Of a DNA stretch of 64,000 nt, positions 10,416-19,570 are shown piece after piece. The stretch spans positions 18,473-82,472 of the forward strand of contig NZ_JAHCAP010000015.1 of assembly GCF_019634815.1 (NCBI RefSeq), written 5' to 3'. The position numbers and the translations under genes are program-made. The notes beneath the pieces are model-generated. The model was not told the origin of the DNA. It ran no database searches and saw nothing but the letters and a program-made list of their open reading frames with translations. Position 1 is the first letter of the stretch. Every line of letters starts with the position of its first letter. The stretch comes from Dokdonella sp. (lineage in GTDB: Bacteria; Pseudomonadota; Gammaproteobacteria; Xanthomonadales; Rhodanobacteraceae).

Positions 10416-11942
10416 TCAGTTCGCGGGATCGAAGCCGTCGGCAAACAGGCGGTCGCACTCGAACATATCCGTCGATGCCAGGTTCTGCGGTCGGCGTCCA
10501 CCCACCAGCAGGGGGCGTCCCTGCAACCATCCGCCGCCGCTCAATCCCCGCGTGGCCGGCAGTGCGGGAAAGGCGCGCCAGGTATTGGTTGTCGCGTTCC
10601 AGGCGATGGCCGACCCGGTCACGTCGCGCGGCAGGGCCCCGCCACCGACATAGCCACCCACCAGCAACACGCCCTGCGGGGTGTCGATCGTGGCCGGGGC
10701 GACGCGCCCGATGGGCAGATCGGGAATGGGTGCATCATCCCAGAGGTTCTGGACTGGATCGTAACGGTAGGTCTTGGCGCTGCCGATGGTGGTGTCGTCA
10801 AATCCGCCCACGCCATACACATGGCCATTGCGCGCGAAGCCGGCGAGGTGGGCAATGGGGCTCGGGTAAGGTGCGCGCGTCGACCAGGTGTTGCTGCCGA
10901 TGTCATAGGCTTCGGTGACGTCGGTCACCGTACTGCTGAGTGTCATGCCACCAAACTTGTAGATGTGGCCATCCAGGATGGCGAGGCCAAAGCCACGCGC
11001 CGGGATGCTGAACGGCGCCATCGTTTCGTAGACATTGGTCTGCGGCGTGTAGCGGTACATCGTTGCCGAGATGACGCCGGCGCCGCTGGATTCCTGACCG
11101 CCGAGGATGAAGATGTGGCTTCCGTCGTTGACTGCGCCTGCCCAGTACCGCGCTACCGGCATATCCCCGATCTGGATCCATTGCTGGCCATCGAACTTGT
11201 AGGAGGCAGCGGTCACGCCCGATGTCGTCCATCCACCGAAGCTGTACAGCACGCCATTCATCACCGTGGTGGCCTGGCTCTCGATCGCGATCGGGTAGGG
11301 ATGCTCATGCCTGCGCCAGGGCGAACTGCCCGGCACCGGTTTGCCGCAGACGATCGAATCGACCCACCAGCCGGGCCGGCTCAATGAATTGTCCGCAGCA
11401 ATGCGCCAGCGCAGCTTCACCTCCTGACCGATGGCGCTCGCCGGCAGCTGCACCGTCGTCGTCACATACCCGCCACTGTTGCCGGTCCAGGCCTGGCGTC
11501 CCGCGATCGGGCTGCCGTAGCTCGTCGAGACCGTCGAGTTGTAGCCGCCTTCGAGGAAGCTGCCACCCGCGGTGAGGATGTCGGAGAATGGGCCGCCGCC
11601 GATCGAGATTTCCAGCACGCCGCCATCATTGCCCGCCTCGGTGTCGAAGGCATGGCGGAAACTGATGATGGCATTGCTGCCGTTGACGCTGCCGGAGGGG
11701 GATTGCAGGTAACTGTCGCCGACCGCCGCGGGCATCGGTGCAAACGCCGCGTTCGCCGGCGTATCGGCCTGGCTTGCCACGGTAGACCAGGCGACGCCTG
11801 CACCATCGACCGTGGTCTGCCAGCCGCCCGGCAAGGCCGGCACGTTGATGTCTTCGAAGAATTCGGGACAAAGCTGCGCAAAGGCAGCCGATGACGCGAA
11901 CGCAAGACTCGCGGCAAACCACCTCAGGTACGCAGGCCTCAT
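10416..11942 (-). CDS. secreted Kelch-repeat protein with C-terminal FADGFD tail
   Basis: A 508-residue protein with a signal peptide (residues 1-22, cleavage after AFA). An N-terminal jelly-roll-like region of about 190 residues (WQTTVDG..., [13 protein letters not shown]) precedes a beta-propeller of Kelch repeats, each with a GG pair and spaced Tyr/Trp ([58 protein letters not shown]). The last residues, [10 protein letters not shown], match tails of neighbouring secreted proteins. The ATG at 11942 follows GGGGG at 5 nt. The function is unknown; it is probably extracellular or surface-located. Confidence 0.8.
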   Translation of the reverse strand: MRPAYLRWFAASLAFASSAAFAQLCPEFFEDINVPALPGGWQTTVDGAGVAWSTVASQADTPANAAFAPMPAAVGDSYLQSPSGSVNGSNAIISFRHAFDTEAGNDGGVLEISIGGGPFSDILTAGGSFLEGGYNSTVSTSYGSPIAGRQAWTGNSGGYVTTTVQLPASAIGQEVKLRWRIAADNSLSRPGWWVDSIVCGKPVPGSSPWRRHEHPYPIAIESQATTVMNGVLYSFGGWTTSGVTAASYKFDGQQWIQIGDMPVARYWAGAVNDGSHIFILGGQESSGAGVISATMYRYTPQTNVYETMAPFSIPARGFGLAILDGHIYKFGGMTLSSTVTDVTEAYDIGSNTWSTRAPYPSPIAHLAGFARNGHVYGVGGFDDTTIGSAKTYRYDPVQNLWDDAPIPDLPIGRVAPATIDTPQGVLLVGGYVGGGALPRDVTGSAIAWNATTNTWRAFPALPATRGLSGGGWLQGRPLLVGGRRPQNLASTDMFECDRLFADGFDPAN

Positions 11943-12041
11943 GGGCACCCCCTATTGAGTTGCGTGCACGATAGCGTGGCGGCGCGGGCGGCGACAACCA
12001 ACCGCTGGCTTGCCGCGCCGATGGATGCCCGATCGCGGGCC

Positions 12042-13469
12042 TCAAGGGATCTGGAAGCCGTCGTCGAAGATCGCGTCGAACTGCAGCTTCATCACGCCAA
12101 AGCGCGCGCGCGTGGCCGAGGATTTCTTCGACAAGCCGCCAATCAGGATGCCGCCCGAGCCGAGCGCGATGCGGTAACCATCGTTGCGGTAATCGTTGCG
12201 ATTGTTCGGGTCTGCGGTCGCGAATCCGCCATAGCTCTTGCCGCCAATGCCGAAGCTCGCATCCATCCAGCCGTCGGCAAGGAAGCGCGCGCAGACGACG
12301 TAGCTTTCCGGGCTGCCGGCGACATAACCGTTCACGGCGGCGAATCCGGTGATCAGGAAGTCGCCGCTGGCCCGAACCAGGATGTCCTCGATCGCGCCCA
12401 CGTCACCGGTGGTGCGATGGAATACGGTCGTGCCGGTGCCAGGCGCAGTTCCGCCATTGGCGGCGAAGCGGCTGACGAGGAAACTGCCGGTCGTGCCGTC
12501 CAGGGCCGCGCCACCGGCAATGATGACGCCGCTACGGTCGAGGGCGAGGGCGTGAAACGAACTGTTGAAAGCCAGCTGCAGGCGTCCGTCGCTGCCGAAC
12601 GCGGGATCGCGTACACCGTTGGGCAGCAGCCGGGCGAGGGCGGCGTATTGCCCGGTCAGGGAATTGGATGCCAGCGCATCACCGGCCAGCACGATCTTGC
12701 CGTCGGGTTGCAGCGCGATCGCGCGCGCCGTATCACTATTGAGGCCGGACGGGCCGCCCAGATCGAATGCAACCTGGGCCACGCCGCCCGCACCGAAGCT
12801 GCCATCGCCAGTCCTGTCCAGGTTCATGCGCAGCACCATCATGTCCAGGTTGCCCAGCAAGCCGAGCGTGCTGCCCGCGATCAGCAATTTGCCATCGGGC
12901 TGCTGCAACAGACGGTTCGCATGGGTGCTGCCATTGAGCAGGATCGTGTTCCAGCCCTGTGGACTGCCCAATCCGGGCACGAGTGCCGTTCCGCCGGTGT
13001 TGAGGATGGCCAGCAACAACTGGTTGGAATCATCGCCGACGAGCGCGATGTTGCCGTCCGCGAGCACGATCATGTCATTGAGCCAGAAGCCGGCCGGGGT
13101 CTGGAACAGATCGAGGCGGACATAGCCGCCCACGCCGCCGGGCCCGCCCGGTCCGAAGCTCGTGTCGAAACTGCCATCGGCGTTCAGCCGGGCAACGCAG
13201 AACTGGCGGGCGCCGGTGCCGGTCAGGCAGGTACCGGCCATGAGGATTCGGCCATTGCCCAGCACGCGCAGGATCCGGCCGGAATCGCCGCTGCCATTGC
13301 TCACATCAAAGGCGCGGTAGCCGCCATTGCCAAAGCCCGGGTCGTAGTAACCATCGGCGGCATCGACCTGATTCGAGGCGGTCGTCAGCACCGCGAACAT
13401 GACAAGGACGAAGAGTGTGCGCAAGAAATCTCCAATCGACGCGGTGGCCGTCATGACGGTCTGACTCAT
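12042..13469 (-). CDS. secreted delta-60 repeat protein with IFDDGFQ tail
   Basis: A 475-residue protein. An N-terminal hydrophobic signal (about residues 14-38) leads into repeated units of the delta-60 type, each with a GxPDxxFGxxG-like core and an ALQPDGKIVLAG-like core: YYDPGFGNGGY, GSFDTSFGPGG, LLQQPDGKLLIAGS, ALQPDGKIVLAGDA, RDPAFGSDGRLQL, ASFGIGGKS. These fold as a beta-propeller. The C-terminus AIFDDGFQIP repeats the tail seen at 10416, 14702 and 21068. AAGGGG precedes the ATG at 13469. The family role is unknown. It shares orientation with the Kelch gene, 99 nt apart. Confidence 0.8.
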   Translation of the reverse strand: MSQTVMTATASIGDFLRTLFVLVMFAVLTTASNQVDAADGYYDPGFGNGGYRAFDVSNGSGDSGRILRVLGNGRILMAGTCLTGTGARQFCVARLNADGSFDTSFGPGGPGGVGGYVRLDLFQTPAGFWLNDMIVLADGNIALVGDDSNQLLLAILNTGGTALVPGLGSPQGWNTILLNGSTHANRLLQQPDGKLLIAGSTLGLLGNLDMMVLRMNLDRTGDGSFGAGGVAQVAFDLGGPSGLNSDTARAIALQPDGKIVLAGDALASNSLTGQYAALARLLPNGVRDPAFGSDGRLQLAFNSSFHALALDRSGVIIAGGAALDGTTGSFLVSRFAANGGTAPGTGTTVFHRTTGDVGAIEDILVRASGDFLITGFAAVNGYVAGSPESYVVCARFLADGWMDASFGIGGKSYGGFATADPNNRNDYRNDGYRIALGSGGILIGGLSKKSSATRARFGVMKLQFDAIFDDGFQIP

Positions 13470-13729
13470 CGGTGTACCCCTTGTTGGGAATCGTGCTGGC
13501 TGCGTGATGGGCGCGGACAGGGATCGCCCCTACTCGACGCATTTCATGTCAGCCAATTCGGAACGGTCAAGCGTTTTCATGATTTCGCCACCCGGTCGGC
13601 GCGGGCGCCTGTCGGGTGAGCGTGAACTGTGGCAGCATGCCCCGCGCATCACGCATCACGCATGGCGCGGAATCGGGGACCGACGATGTCCGACGGTTTG
13701 CAATCCTTCCTGTTGCGATCGCAAGGCAC

Positions 13730-14674
13730 ATGAACCCGCCTCGCGATGGCGCACCGCCGGCGGCATCCCTTGCGGCCAAACGCAACTCGCTGGCCGAGTG
13801 GAAGCAGTTGATGCTGCGCTATCCACTGACGTCCCCTGCGGCCCTGGTATCCCCGCTGCTGGCCGCGCTCGTGGCCAACGCGATGACCGCGCAATTGCTC
13901 ATCAGCGGGCACATGACACCGTTCGAGCTGGTGGTGCTGGTGGCCCTCGAAGCGCTGCTGCTGACGGGCATGGCCTGGCTGCAGACCGTGGGCCTGCCGC
14001 GTGAGGCGATTGAGACGAATCCGATGCCGATGCGCCAGCGGCTGGGCGTGCTCGGTTTCGGCCTGTTCTGGCTGGCCGGCGTCTACTCGATCGTGTTCAT
14101 CGCGATGGTGCCCTCGGGCGAGGAAATCCTGCGCGCCGCGCGCGATCCGGTGGGGTTTCTTTCCGGTTCCAACCTGAAATGGCCGCTGCTGGTCACCGCG
14201 GTCGGCGCCATGTTCGATTCGATGCGGGATGCAGCCCACCTGCGCCGTCATGGCGGCACCCTCGTGAGCACGCCGGGTTTGCACGGCGTCGCGCGCTGGC
14301 TGACCCTGATCCTCGGCGGCATTCCGTTCTTCGTGCCTTTCGCGGCACTCGTGTTCGGGCTGATCCATCTGGGCAAGAGCGCCTACGCGTTCTTGATCCG
14401 CCGGTATGGCGCACCGGGCGAGCGCACGCAGATCCTCCTGATGTTCATGATTCCGCTGGCGGCTTGGCTGGTCTTCAATGGCGTCGCTTGGGTCGGCGCC
14501 TGGCTGGAGCCCTGGATCAAGGGCGTTGGCTGGTGGGCCTTGTGCTACGTCTGCGCGAAATTCGTCGCCGAGCTGTTCTTCATCTGCATTCCGCTGATCG
14601 CCGCCAAGGCGCATGCCGAAGAAGCTCGGGCGCTGGCCCAGTCATCCTCCGCGCAGGTCGGCGAGCGCGACTGA
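13730..14674 (+). CDS. multi-pass membrane protein, unknown function
   Basis: A 314-residue protein with about six to seven hydrophobic segments, the first near residues 35-55 (SPAALVSPLLAALVANAM). The C-terminal helices end in the cytoplasm-like tail HAEEARALAQSS. It is not recognised. The ATG at 13730 follows AAGG; the frame is open further upstream but without a ribosome site. It is the only rightward gene between secreted repeat proteins read leftward, so co-regulation is doubtful. Its presence in the cluster might be accidental or point to a role in handling those proteins; this is speculation. Confidence 0.65.
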   Translation: MNPPRDGAPPAASLAAKRNSLAEWKQLMLRYPLTSPAALVSPLLAALVANAMTAQLLISGHMTPFELVVLVALEALLLTGMAWLQTVGLPREAIETNPMPMRQRLGVLGFGLFWLAGVYSIVFIAMVPSGEEILRAARDPVGFLSGSNLKWPLLVTAVGAMFDSMRDAAHLRRHGGTLVSTPGLHGVARWLTLILGGIPFFVPFAALVFGLIHLGKSAYAFLIRRYGAPGERTQILLMFMIPLAAWLVFNGVAWVGAWLEPWIKGVGWWALCYVCAKFVAELFFICIPLIAAKAHAEEARALAQSSSAQVGERD

Positions 14675-14701
14675 GCAGGCGACCGGCGCTGCGCAGCCAG
14701 C

Positions 14702-16291
14702 TCATTCGAAGCCATCGTCGAAGATGCGATCGCCGCCATTCGCAGCAGCCGCGACGCCGGCACGCAGGTAGCTGCCGCGCCCGGTCGGCCACAACGTGCG
14801 CGCGCTGTGCGTGCCGGGCAGATCGAATGCAACGACACCGGCATGAGCTGTATTGACGAGGATTTCCAGATCGGCATCGTCATCGATGTTGGCGAGCGTC
14901 GGTGCGGCGAGGCCACCGCTCCAGCCGCCACCGCGTGCCACCGGAAGATCCACCGCGAAAAGCTGCGTGCCGATGGCGGACAGCACGAACAGCTTGCCGG
15001 GTTCGGCGCGGCTTTTTTCGCCCCAGCTCGTGAACAGCACTTCGGCCTGGCCGTCGTTGTCGAGGTCGGCGACCACGGGCTCGGAAGCGAAATGAATCCC
15101 GGCGCCGGGTATCACGAACGGCCATTGTCCGTGCTCGCTCTTGTCCAGCCACCACGCGTGCAGCTTGCCGTCGTAGCTGGGCAGCAGGAACTCGCTCGTG
15201 CCATCGCCATCGAGATCGGCCACGACCGCGTTGGCGGCGATGTTCTCGATCACGTTGTAGTCCTGCGACAGCGGCGCGCCACTGGCAGCTTGCAGTGGAA
15301 TCACGCTCCAGTCATGGCCGTTCCCGCTCCAGCGCGTGCGGTCGCCGCGCAACAGCCACAGGTCGTAGTAGAGATCGGTGTAGGGATCGGTATCGCAGTT
15401 GTAGACATTGCCCGGTTGCACGAGGACGTTCGCGCCGAACAGTCGTGCGATGGCTGGCGCCGAGGAAGCGAAGTTCGGACGCCGCTCGCTGGCGCACATC
15501 GTCCAGCCGCGCAGGTCGGCCGCTTCATCGACATTGACGCCGACTTCGGCCCAGGTCTTGTTGCCACCGCCGCTGCTGGTGCCGAACATCGAATGCGCGC
15601 GAATCTGGTTGCCGTCGCGGTCGAGTGCAGTCACGTAGTGGGTGTCGTTGGGTGCGTAGATTTCCGGCCCGTCCACGCCATCGAGATCGGCGATGGCGAG
15701 GTTTTCGTTGTACATGCCCGCGCCGTAACCGGGTTCACCGTTGCGGCGTGCGGGCCAGCCTGCGCGCACGCTGCCGTTGGCAGCCAGCACGTTGACCTGA
15801 CGCGTGGAGATCGATGCGGCAGAACCGACGATGACCTGCAGTTGGCCGTTGCCATCGAGATCGGCGAGCGCGAGCGAACGCACCTCGCCGCTGGTGAACG
15901 CCGTCACCGGCCAGCCGCTGCGCACGCTGCCATCGAGATTGTAGGCGGTCACCTGTCCGCCGCTGCGACCGACCACGAGCGCGAGCTGACCATTGCCGGC
16001 CAGGTCGCCCAGCGCAACGCCGGGCCATGCGCGCCCATCACTGGCCGCGCGCCATTTCAGGCTGCCGGTCGCGCCATCGAGCAGGACGAGGTCATAGCTC
16101 GCCGCTGCGACCGCCATCTGGCCATCGACTGCGACGGCCAACGGCGAGCTGTACCACCCGGTCTGGCACCACGAAGTGAAGCAGCCGCCATAAGCCCATT
16201 TGAGCTGCGGCGCCGCCAGTTGCGCGCAAACCAGGCTCGGCGCGGACAACAGCGCGCACAGCAGCATGGGCGAACCAAGACGAGCAGGCAT
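14702..16291 (-). CDS. secreted FG-GAP/VCBS-repeat protein with IFDDGFE tail
   Basis: A 529-residue protein with a signal peptide (cleavage near LVCA-Q). Repeats contain Ca-binding loops of the DLDGNGQ type: LGDLAGNGQLALVVG, LADLDGNGQLQVIVG, ADLDGVDGPEIYA, VADLDGDGTSEFLLP, VADLDNDGQAEVLFT, ANIDDDADLEILV, which form an integrin-alpha-like propeller. The C-terminus GDRIFDDGFE is the cleanest copy of the shared tail. GGAG lies 6 nt before the ATG at 16291. Likely extracellular; ligand unknown. Confidence 0.82.
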   Translation of the reverse strand: MPARLGSPMLLCALLSAPSLVCAQLAAPQLKWAYGGCFTSWCQTGWYSSPLAVAVDGQMAVAAASYDLVLLDGATGSLKWRAASDGRAWPGVALGDLAGNGQLALVVGRSGGQVTAYNLDGSVRSGWPVTAFTSGEVRSLALADLDGNGQLQVIVGSAASISTRQVNVLAANGSVRAGWPARRNGEPGYGAGMYNENLAIADLDGVDGPEIYAPNDTHYVTALDRDGNQIRAHSMFGTSSGGGNKTWAEVGVNVDEAADLRGWTMCASERRPNFASSAPAIARLFGANVLVQPGNVYNCDTDPYTDLYYDLWLLRGDRTRWSGNGHDWSVIPLQAASGAPLSQDYNVIENIAANAVVADLDGDGTSEFLLPSYDGKLHAWWLDKSEHGQWPFVIPGAGIHFASEPVVADLDNDGQAEVLFTSWGEKSRAEPGKLFVLSAIGTQLFAVDLPVARGGGWSGGLAAPTLANIDDDADLEILVNTAHAGVVAFDLPGTHSARTLWPTGRGSYLRAGVAAAANGGDRIFDDGFE

Positions 16292-16495
16292 CGGCGTCTC
16301 CGGTAGTTGCGGGTGCAATTGTCGCCGTTCATGACGGCGCAGGGTGCTGCGTCGACGCTAAACTGTGAATTGGGCCCGGCATTGCATCACGTGTCGACTC
16401 CGCGCCATGCCCAGCGCGCGCGGGACGTGTCTGCCCATGTGGCACGTGCGGCCGCAGCGCCGGCTCCGACTCCTCCTTCTGCCATCGATCCAGTC

Positions 16496-17782
16496 ATGAC
16501 CACCAACCACGAATTGTTCCAGCGTTGCCTCGCGCACATCCCCGGTGGCGTCAACTCGCCGGTGCGCGCCTTCAAATCGGTCGGCGGCGAGCCCTTCTTC
16601 ACCCAGCGCGCCGACGGACCTTATCTTTGGGACGTCGAGGGCAAGCGCTACATCGACTACGTCGGCTCGTGGGGGCCGATGATCGTCGGTCACAACCATC
16701 CGCAGGTGCGTGCCGCGGTCGAGCGCGCGATCGGCAACGGCCTGTCCTTCGGCACGCCCAGTCCGGACGAGGCCCGCATGGCCGAAACCATCGCGCGCCT
16801 GGTGCCCTCGATGGAAGTCGTGCGCATGGTCAACTCGGGTACCGAGGCGACGATGTCGGCGATCCGCCTTGCGCGTGGTGCGACCGGCCGCGACAAGATC
16901 GTCAAGTTCGAAGGCTGCTACCACGGCCATGCCGACAGTTTTCTCGTCAAGGCCGGCTCGGGCGCGCTCACCTTCGGCGTACCGACCTCGCCGGGCGTGC
17001 CCAAGGCGCTGGCCGATCTCACGCTGACCTTGCCCTACAACGATCTCGCCGCCGCGCAGGCACTGTTCGCGCAGCAGGGCGACGACATCGCGTGTCTCAT
17101 CATCGAGCCGGTTGCGGGCAACATGAACTGCATCGCGCCGCTGCCCGGCTTTCTCGAAGGTCTGCGCGCACTGTGCACGAAGCACGGTGCACTGCTGATC
17201 TTCGATGAAGTCATGACCGGATTTCGCGTCGCGCTCGGCGGCGCGCAGGCGCATTACGGCATCACACCCGACCTCACTACCTTCGGCAAGATCATCGGCG
17301 GTGGCATGCCGGTGGGTGCCTATGGCGGACGTCGTGACCTGATGCAGCAGATCGCGCCGACCGGACCGGTCTATCAGGCCGGCACGCTCAGCGGCAATCC
17401 GGTGGCGATGGCCGCGGGGCTGGCGATGCTCGAACTGGTGCAAACCCCGGGTTTCCACGATGAACTTGCGCGGCGCACGCGCCTGCTCTGCGATGGACTG
17501 CAGGCGCTCGCCGATGAAGTCGGCTTGGCCTTCAGCACCAATCGCGTCGGCGGCATGTTCGGAATCTTCTTCGCGCGCGGTCCGGTCACCAGCTATGCGC
17601 AGGCGACCGCCGCCGACGTTGCGCGCTTCAATCGCTTCTTCCACGCGATGCTCGATGCCGGCGTGTATCTCGCGCCCAGTGCCTTCGAGGCGGGTTTCGT
17701 TTCCATCGCGCATGACGAGGCGGTGATCGCCGCGACGCTCGAGGCCGCGCGCAGCGCATTTCGGATCGCGCTTTCGCCCTGA
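16496..17782 (+). CDS. hemL: glutamate-1-semialdehyde 2,1-aminomutase
   Basis: A 428-residue PLP enzyme converting glutamate-1-semialdehyde to 5-aminolevulinate in the C5 route of tetrapyrrole synthesis. Motifs: [12 protein letters not shown] at the N-terminus, [16 protein letters not shown], the PLP loop [10 protein letters not shown], the lysine in [17 protein letters not shown], and [10 protein letters not shown]. The length equals E. coli HemL. The ATG at 16496 has no clear ribosome site; an open frame extends 63 codons upstream but does not look coding. It stands alone. Confidence 0.95.
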   Translation: MTTNHELFQRCLAHIPGGVNSPVRAFKSVGGEPFFTQRADGPYLWDVEGKRYIDYVGSWGPMIVGHNHPQVRAAVERAIGNGLSFGTPSPDEARMAETIARLVPSMEVVRMVNSGTEATMSAIRLARGATGRDKIVKFEGCYHGHADSFLVKAGSGALTFGVPTSPGVPKALADLTLTLPYNDLAAAQALFAQQGDDIACLIIEPVAGNMNCIAPLPGFLEGLRALCTKHGALLIFDEVMTGFRVALGGAQAHYGITPDLTTFGKIIGGGMPVGAYGGRRDLMQQIAPTGPVYQAGTLSGNPVAMAAGLAMLELVQTPGFHDELARRTRLLCDGLQALADEVGLAFSTNRVGGMFGIFFARGPVTSYAQATAADVARFNRFFHAMLDAGVYLAPSAFEAGFVSIAHDEAVIAATLEAARSAFRIALSP

Positions 17783-17923
17783 GTCGTCAACCGCGCCCTT
17801 CGGCGCGGCACGTGCGCACGCTGGCGAGTGCACACGGATCTTTCGCCTGCATTCAGTCCTGCATTTTCGGCAGGACTAGCATGGGTGTACCGCATGAGCG
17901 GTAATCAATTCAGGGATGTCATC

Positions 17924-18595
17924 ATGAAGACCACCTTGCTCTCGCTGGCGGTCAGCCTTGCGCTGGCCCTGCCGGCTGCCGCGAGTTTCGCGGCTGAGAT
18001 GCCTGCTGCGGCAACGCCTGCCGCGCAATCAGCCACCACGACCACCAAGGCTGCCGCCACTGCGCCCGAACTACACAAGGCGATGCGCGCGCTCTGGCAT
18101 GGCCACATCGTCCATACCCGCGCCTACGCGCAAGCGGTGAAGGCCGGCAACGCCGCTGCAGCCACGCGCGCGGCCGATGAAACCGTCGCCAATGCCAAGG
18201 AGATCGCGCATGCGGTCGCCGGCTTCTACGGCGAGGATGCGGGCAAGGGCATGCTCGATCTGCTCGCCGGACACTGGCAAGGCGTGAAGGACCTCACGGA
18301 CGCTCGGCATGCCGGCAATGATGTGGCGGCCGACAAGGCGATGAACGAGCTCGACGAAAACGCGGGCGCAGTCGCCAAGTTCCTCTCGGGCGCCAATCCG
18401 AACCTGCCCTATGACGCCGTCAACGGCCTCATGCTCGCGCATATCGGCTATCACGCCGGACAGATCCAGCAGATCATGAAGGGCGACAAGGCTGGCGAAG
18501 CCAAGACCTGGAAGGACATGCAGGCGCACATGGACATGTTCGCCGATGCGCTGTCCGACGGCATCGCCAAGCAGTTCCCCGACAAGGCCAAGTAG
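17924..18595 (+). CDS. periplasmic helical protein, histidine-rich, unknown function
   Basis: A 223-residue protein with a signal peptide (cleavage near SFA-A) followed by an Ala/Thr-rich linker and a helical domain from residue about 45. This has an internal two-fold pattern: LWHGHIVHTRAYA ... FYGEDAGKGMLDLLAGHW ... FLSGANPNLPYDAVNGLMLAHIGYHAGQI. The regularly spaced histidines could bind a metal. I do not recognise a named family. AGGGA precedes the ATG at 17924, and a strong terminator follows the stop. No partner gene is evident. Confidence 0.75.
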   Translation: MKTTLLSLAVSLALALPAAASFAAEMPAAATPAAQSATTTTKAAATAPELHKAMRALWHGHIVHTRAYAQAVKAGNAAAATRAADETVANAKEIAHAVAGFYGEDAGKGMLDLLAGHWQGVKDLTDARHAGNDVAADKAMNELDENAGAVAKFLSGANPNLPYDAVNGLMLAHIGYHAGQIQQIMKGDKAGEAKTWKDMQAHMDMFADALSDGIAKQFPDKAK

Positions 18596-18627
18596 GCAGC
18601 GTTGCCGGCGCTGTCAGCTTGATGCCA

Positions 18628-18655
18628 CGAAGGCCGGGCCTTGGCCCGGCCTTCG
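18628..18655. terminator. bidirectional hairpin terminator
   Basis: A perfect GC-rich inverted repeat (about 12-bp stem, 4-nt loop CTTG) lies between the convergent stops of the periplasmic protein (left) and the SDR gene (right). There is no long T-run, but the stem strength and position suggest a shared terminator. Confidence 0.65.
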
Positions 18656-18660
18656 CGCGT

Positions 18661-19494
18661 TCAGCGGCCAGGCTTGCTGTCGAGGAACAGATCGGGCAGC
18701 AGCTCTTGCGACGGATCCACGGCATAAGGCGTGAAGTCGCTGACGCCCGATCCTTGCAGGACTTCCTCATCGATGAAGAAATTCCCGGCCAGGCCGCGTG
18801 CGGGCTTCACCAGGATGGCGTGCGCGGCATCAGCGAGGATTTGCGGCTTGCGGCAGCGATTCACATCGATGCCGGGAATCATCTTGAGCGCATCGGTGGC
18901 GATGATCGTGCGCGGCCACAAGGCATTGACCGCGACACCGCGCTGCCCGAATTCGCCGGCAAGGCCAAGCGTGACGAAACTCATGCCCATCTTGGCCAGC
19001 GTGTAGCCGACATGCGGTGCCCACCAGTGTGGCGCGAGCGATGGCGGTGGTGCGAGGGTGAGGATATGCGGGTTCGCCGATTCGAGCAGATGCGGCAGGC
19101 AGGCTTGCGCGCAGAGGAAACTGCCGCGCGCATTGACCTGCTGCATGAGATCGAAGCGCTTCATCGGCGTGTCGAGCGCGCCGCGCAGCCAGATCGCGCT
19201 GGCGTTGTTGACGAGGATGTCGATGCCGCCGAAGCGCGCCACGGTCGCCGCGACCGCAGCCTGCACGTTGTCTTCGTCGCGGATGTCGCACTTGATTGCA
19301 AGCGCCCGGCCGCCGGCGGCTTCGACCGCCGCCGCCGCGGTGTGGATCGTGCCCGGAAGTTTCGGATTGGGCACGTCGGATTTCGCCGCGATGGCGATGT
19401 TGGCGCCGTCACGCGCGGCGCGCAGCGCGATCGCCAGGCCAATCCCGCGCGAAGCGCCGGTGATGAACAGTGTTTTTCCGGACAGTGTCGTCAT
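18661..19494 (-). CDS. short-chain dehydrogenase, HSDL2-like
   Basis: A 277-residue NAD(P)-dependent SDR. The Rossmann motif TGASRGIG lies near residue 12 and NNAS in the middle. The catalytic motif YTLAKMG (Tyr-x3-Lys) is present, and VNALWPRT follows. KLPGTIHTAAAAVEAAGG is typical of the hydroxysteroid dehydrogenase-like 2 group, which often acts on lipid-derived substrates; the actual substrate is unknown. The ATG at 19494 directly begins the conserved domain (TLSGKTLFITGAS). It lies 76 nt downstream of the argD-like gene on the same strand. Confidence 0.88.
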   Translation of the reverse strand: MTTLSGKTLFITGASRGIGLAIALRAARDGANIAIAAKSDVPNPKLPGTIHTAAAAVEAAGGRALAIKCDIRDEDNVQAAVAATVARFGGIDILVNNASAIWLRGALDTPMKRFDLMQQVNARGSFLCAQACLPHLLESANPHILTLAPPPSLAPHWWAPHVGYTLAKMGMSFVTLGLAGEFGQRGVAVNALWPRTIIATDALKMIPGIDVNRCRKPQILADAAHAILVKPARGLAGNFFIDEEVLQGSGVSDFTPYAVDPSQELLPDLFLDSKPGR

Positions 19495-19570
19495 GTGCGA
19501 CTCGCGTGCATTCCAATCGGTCTGCCAGTGTAGTCCCCATGCGTGGGTTTGCGACGCGTGGAGTCGGCAT

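Noticed and set aside
13500..13535. A 'TCGCCCCTAC' motif, also near 10354, considered as an interspersed repeat
   Set aside because: Only a ten-base match in two intergenic places; too short to call a repeat family.
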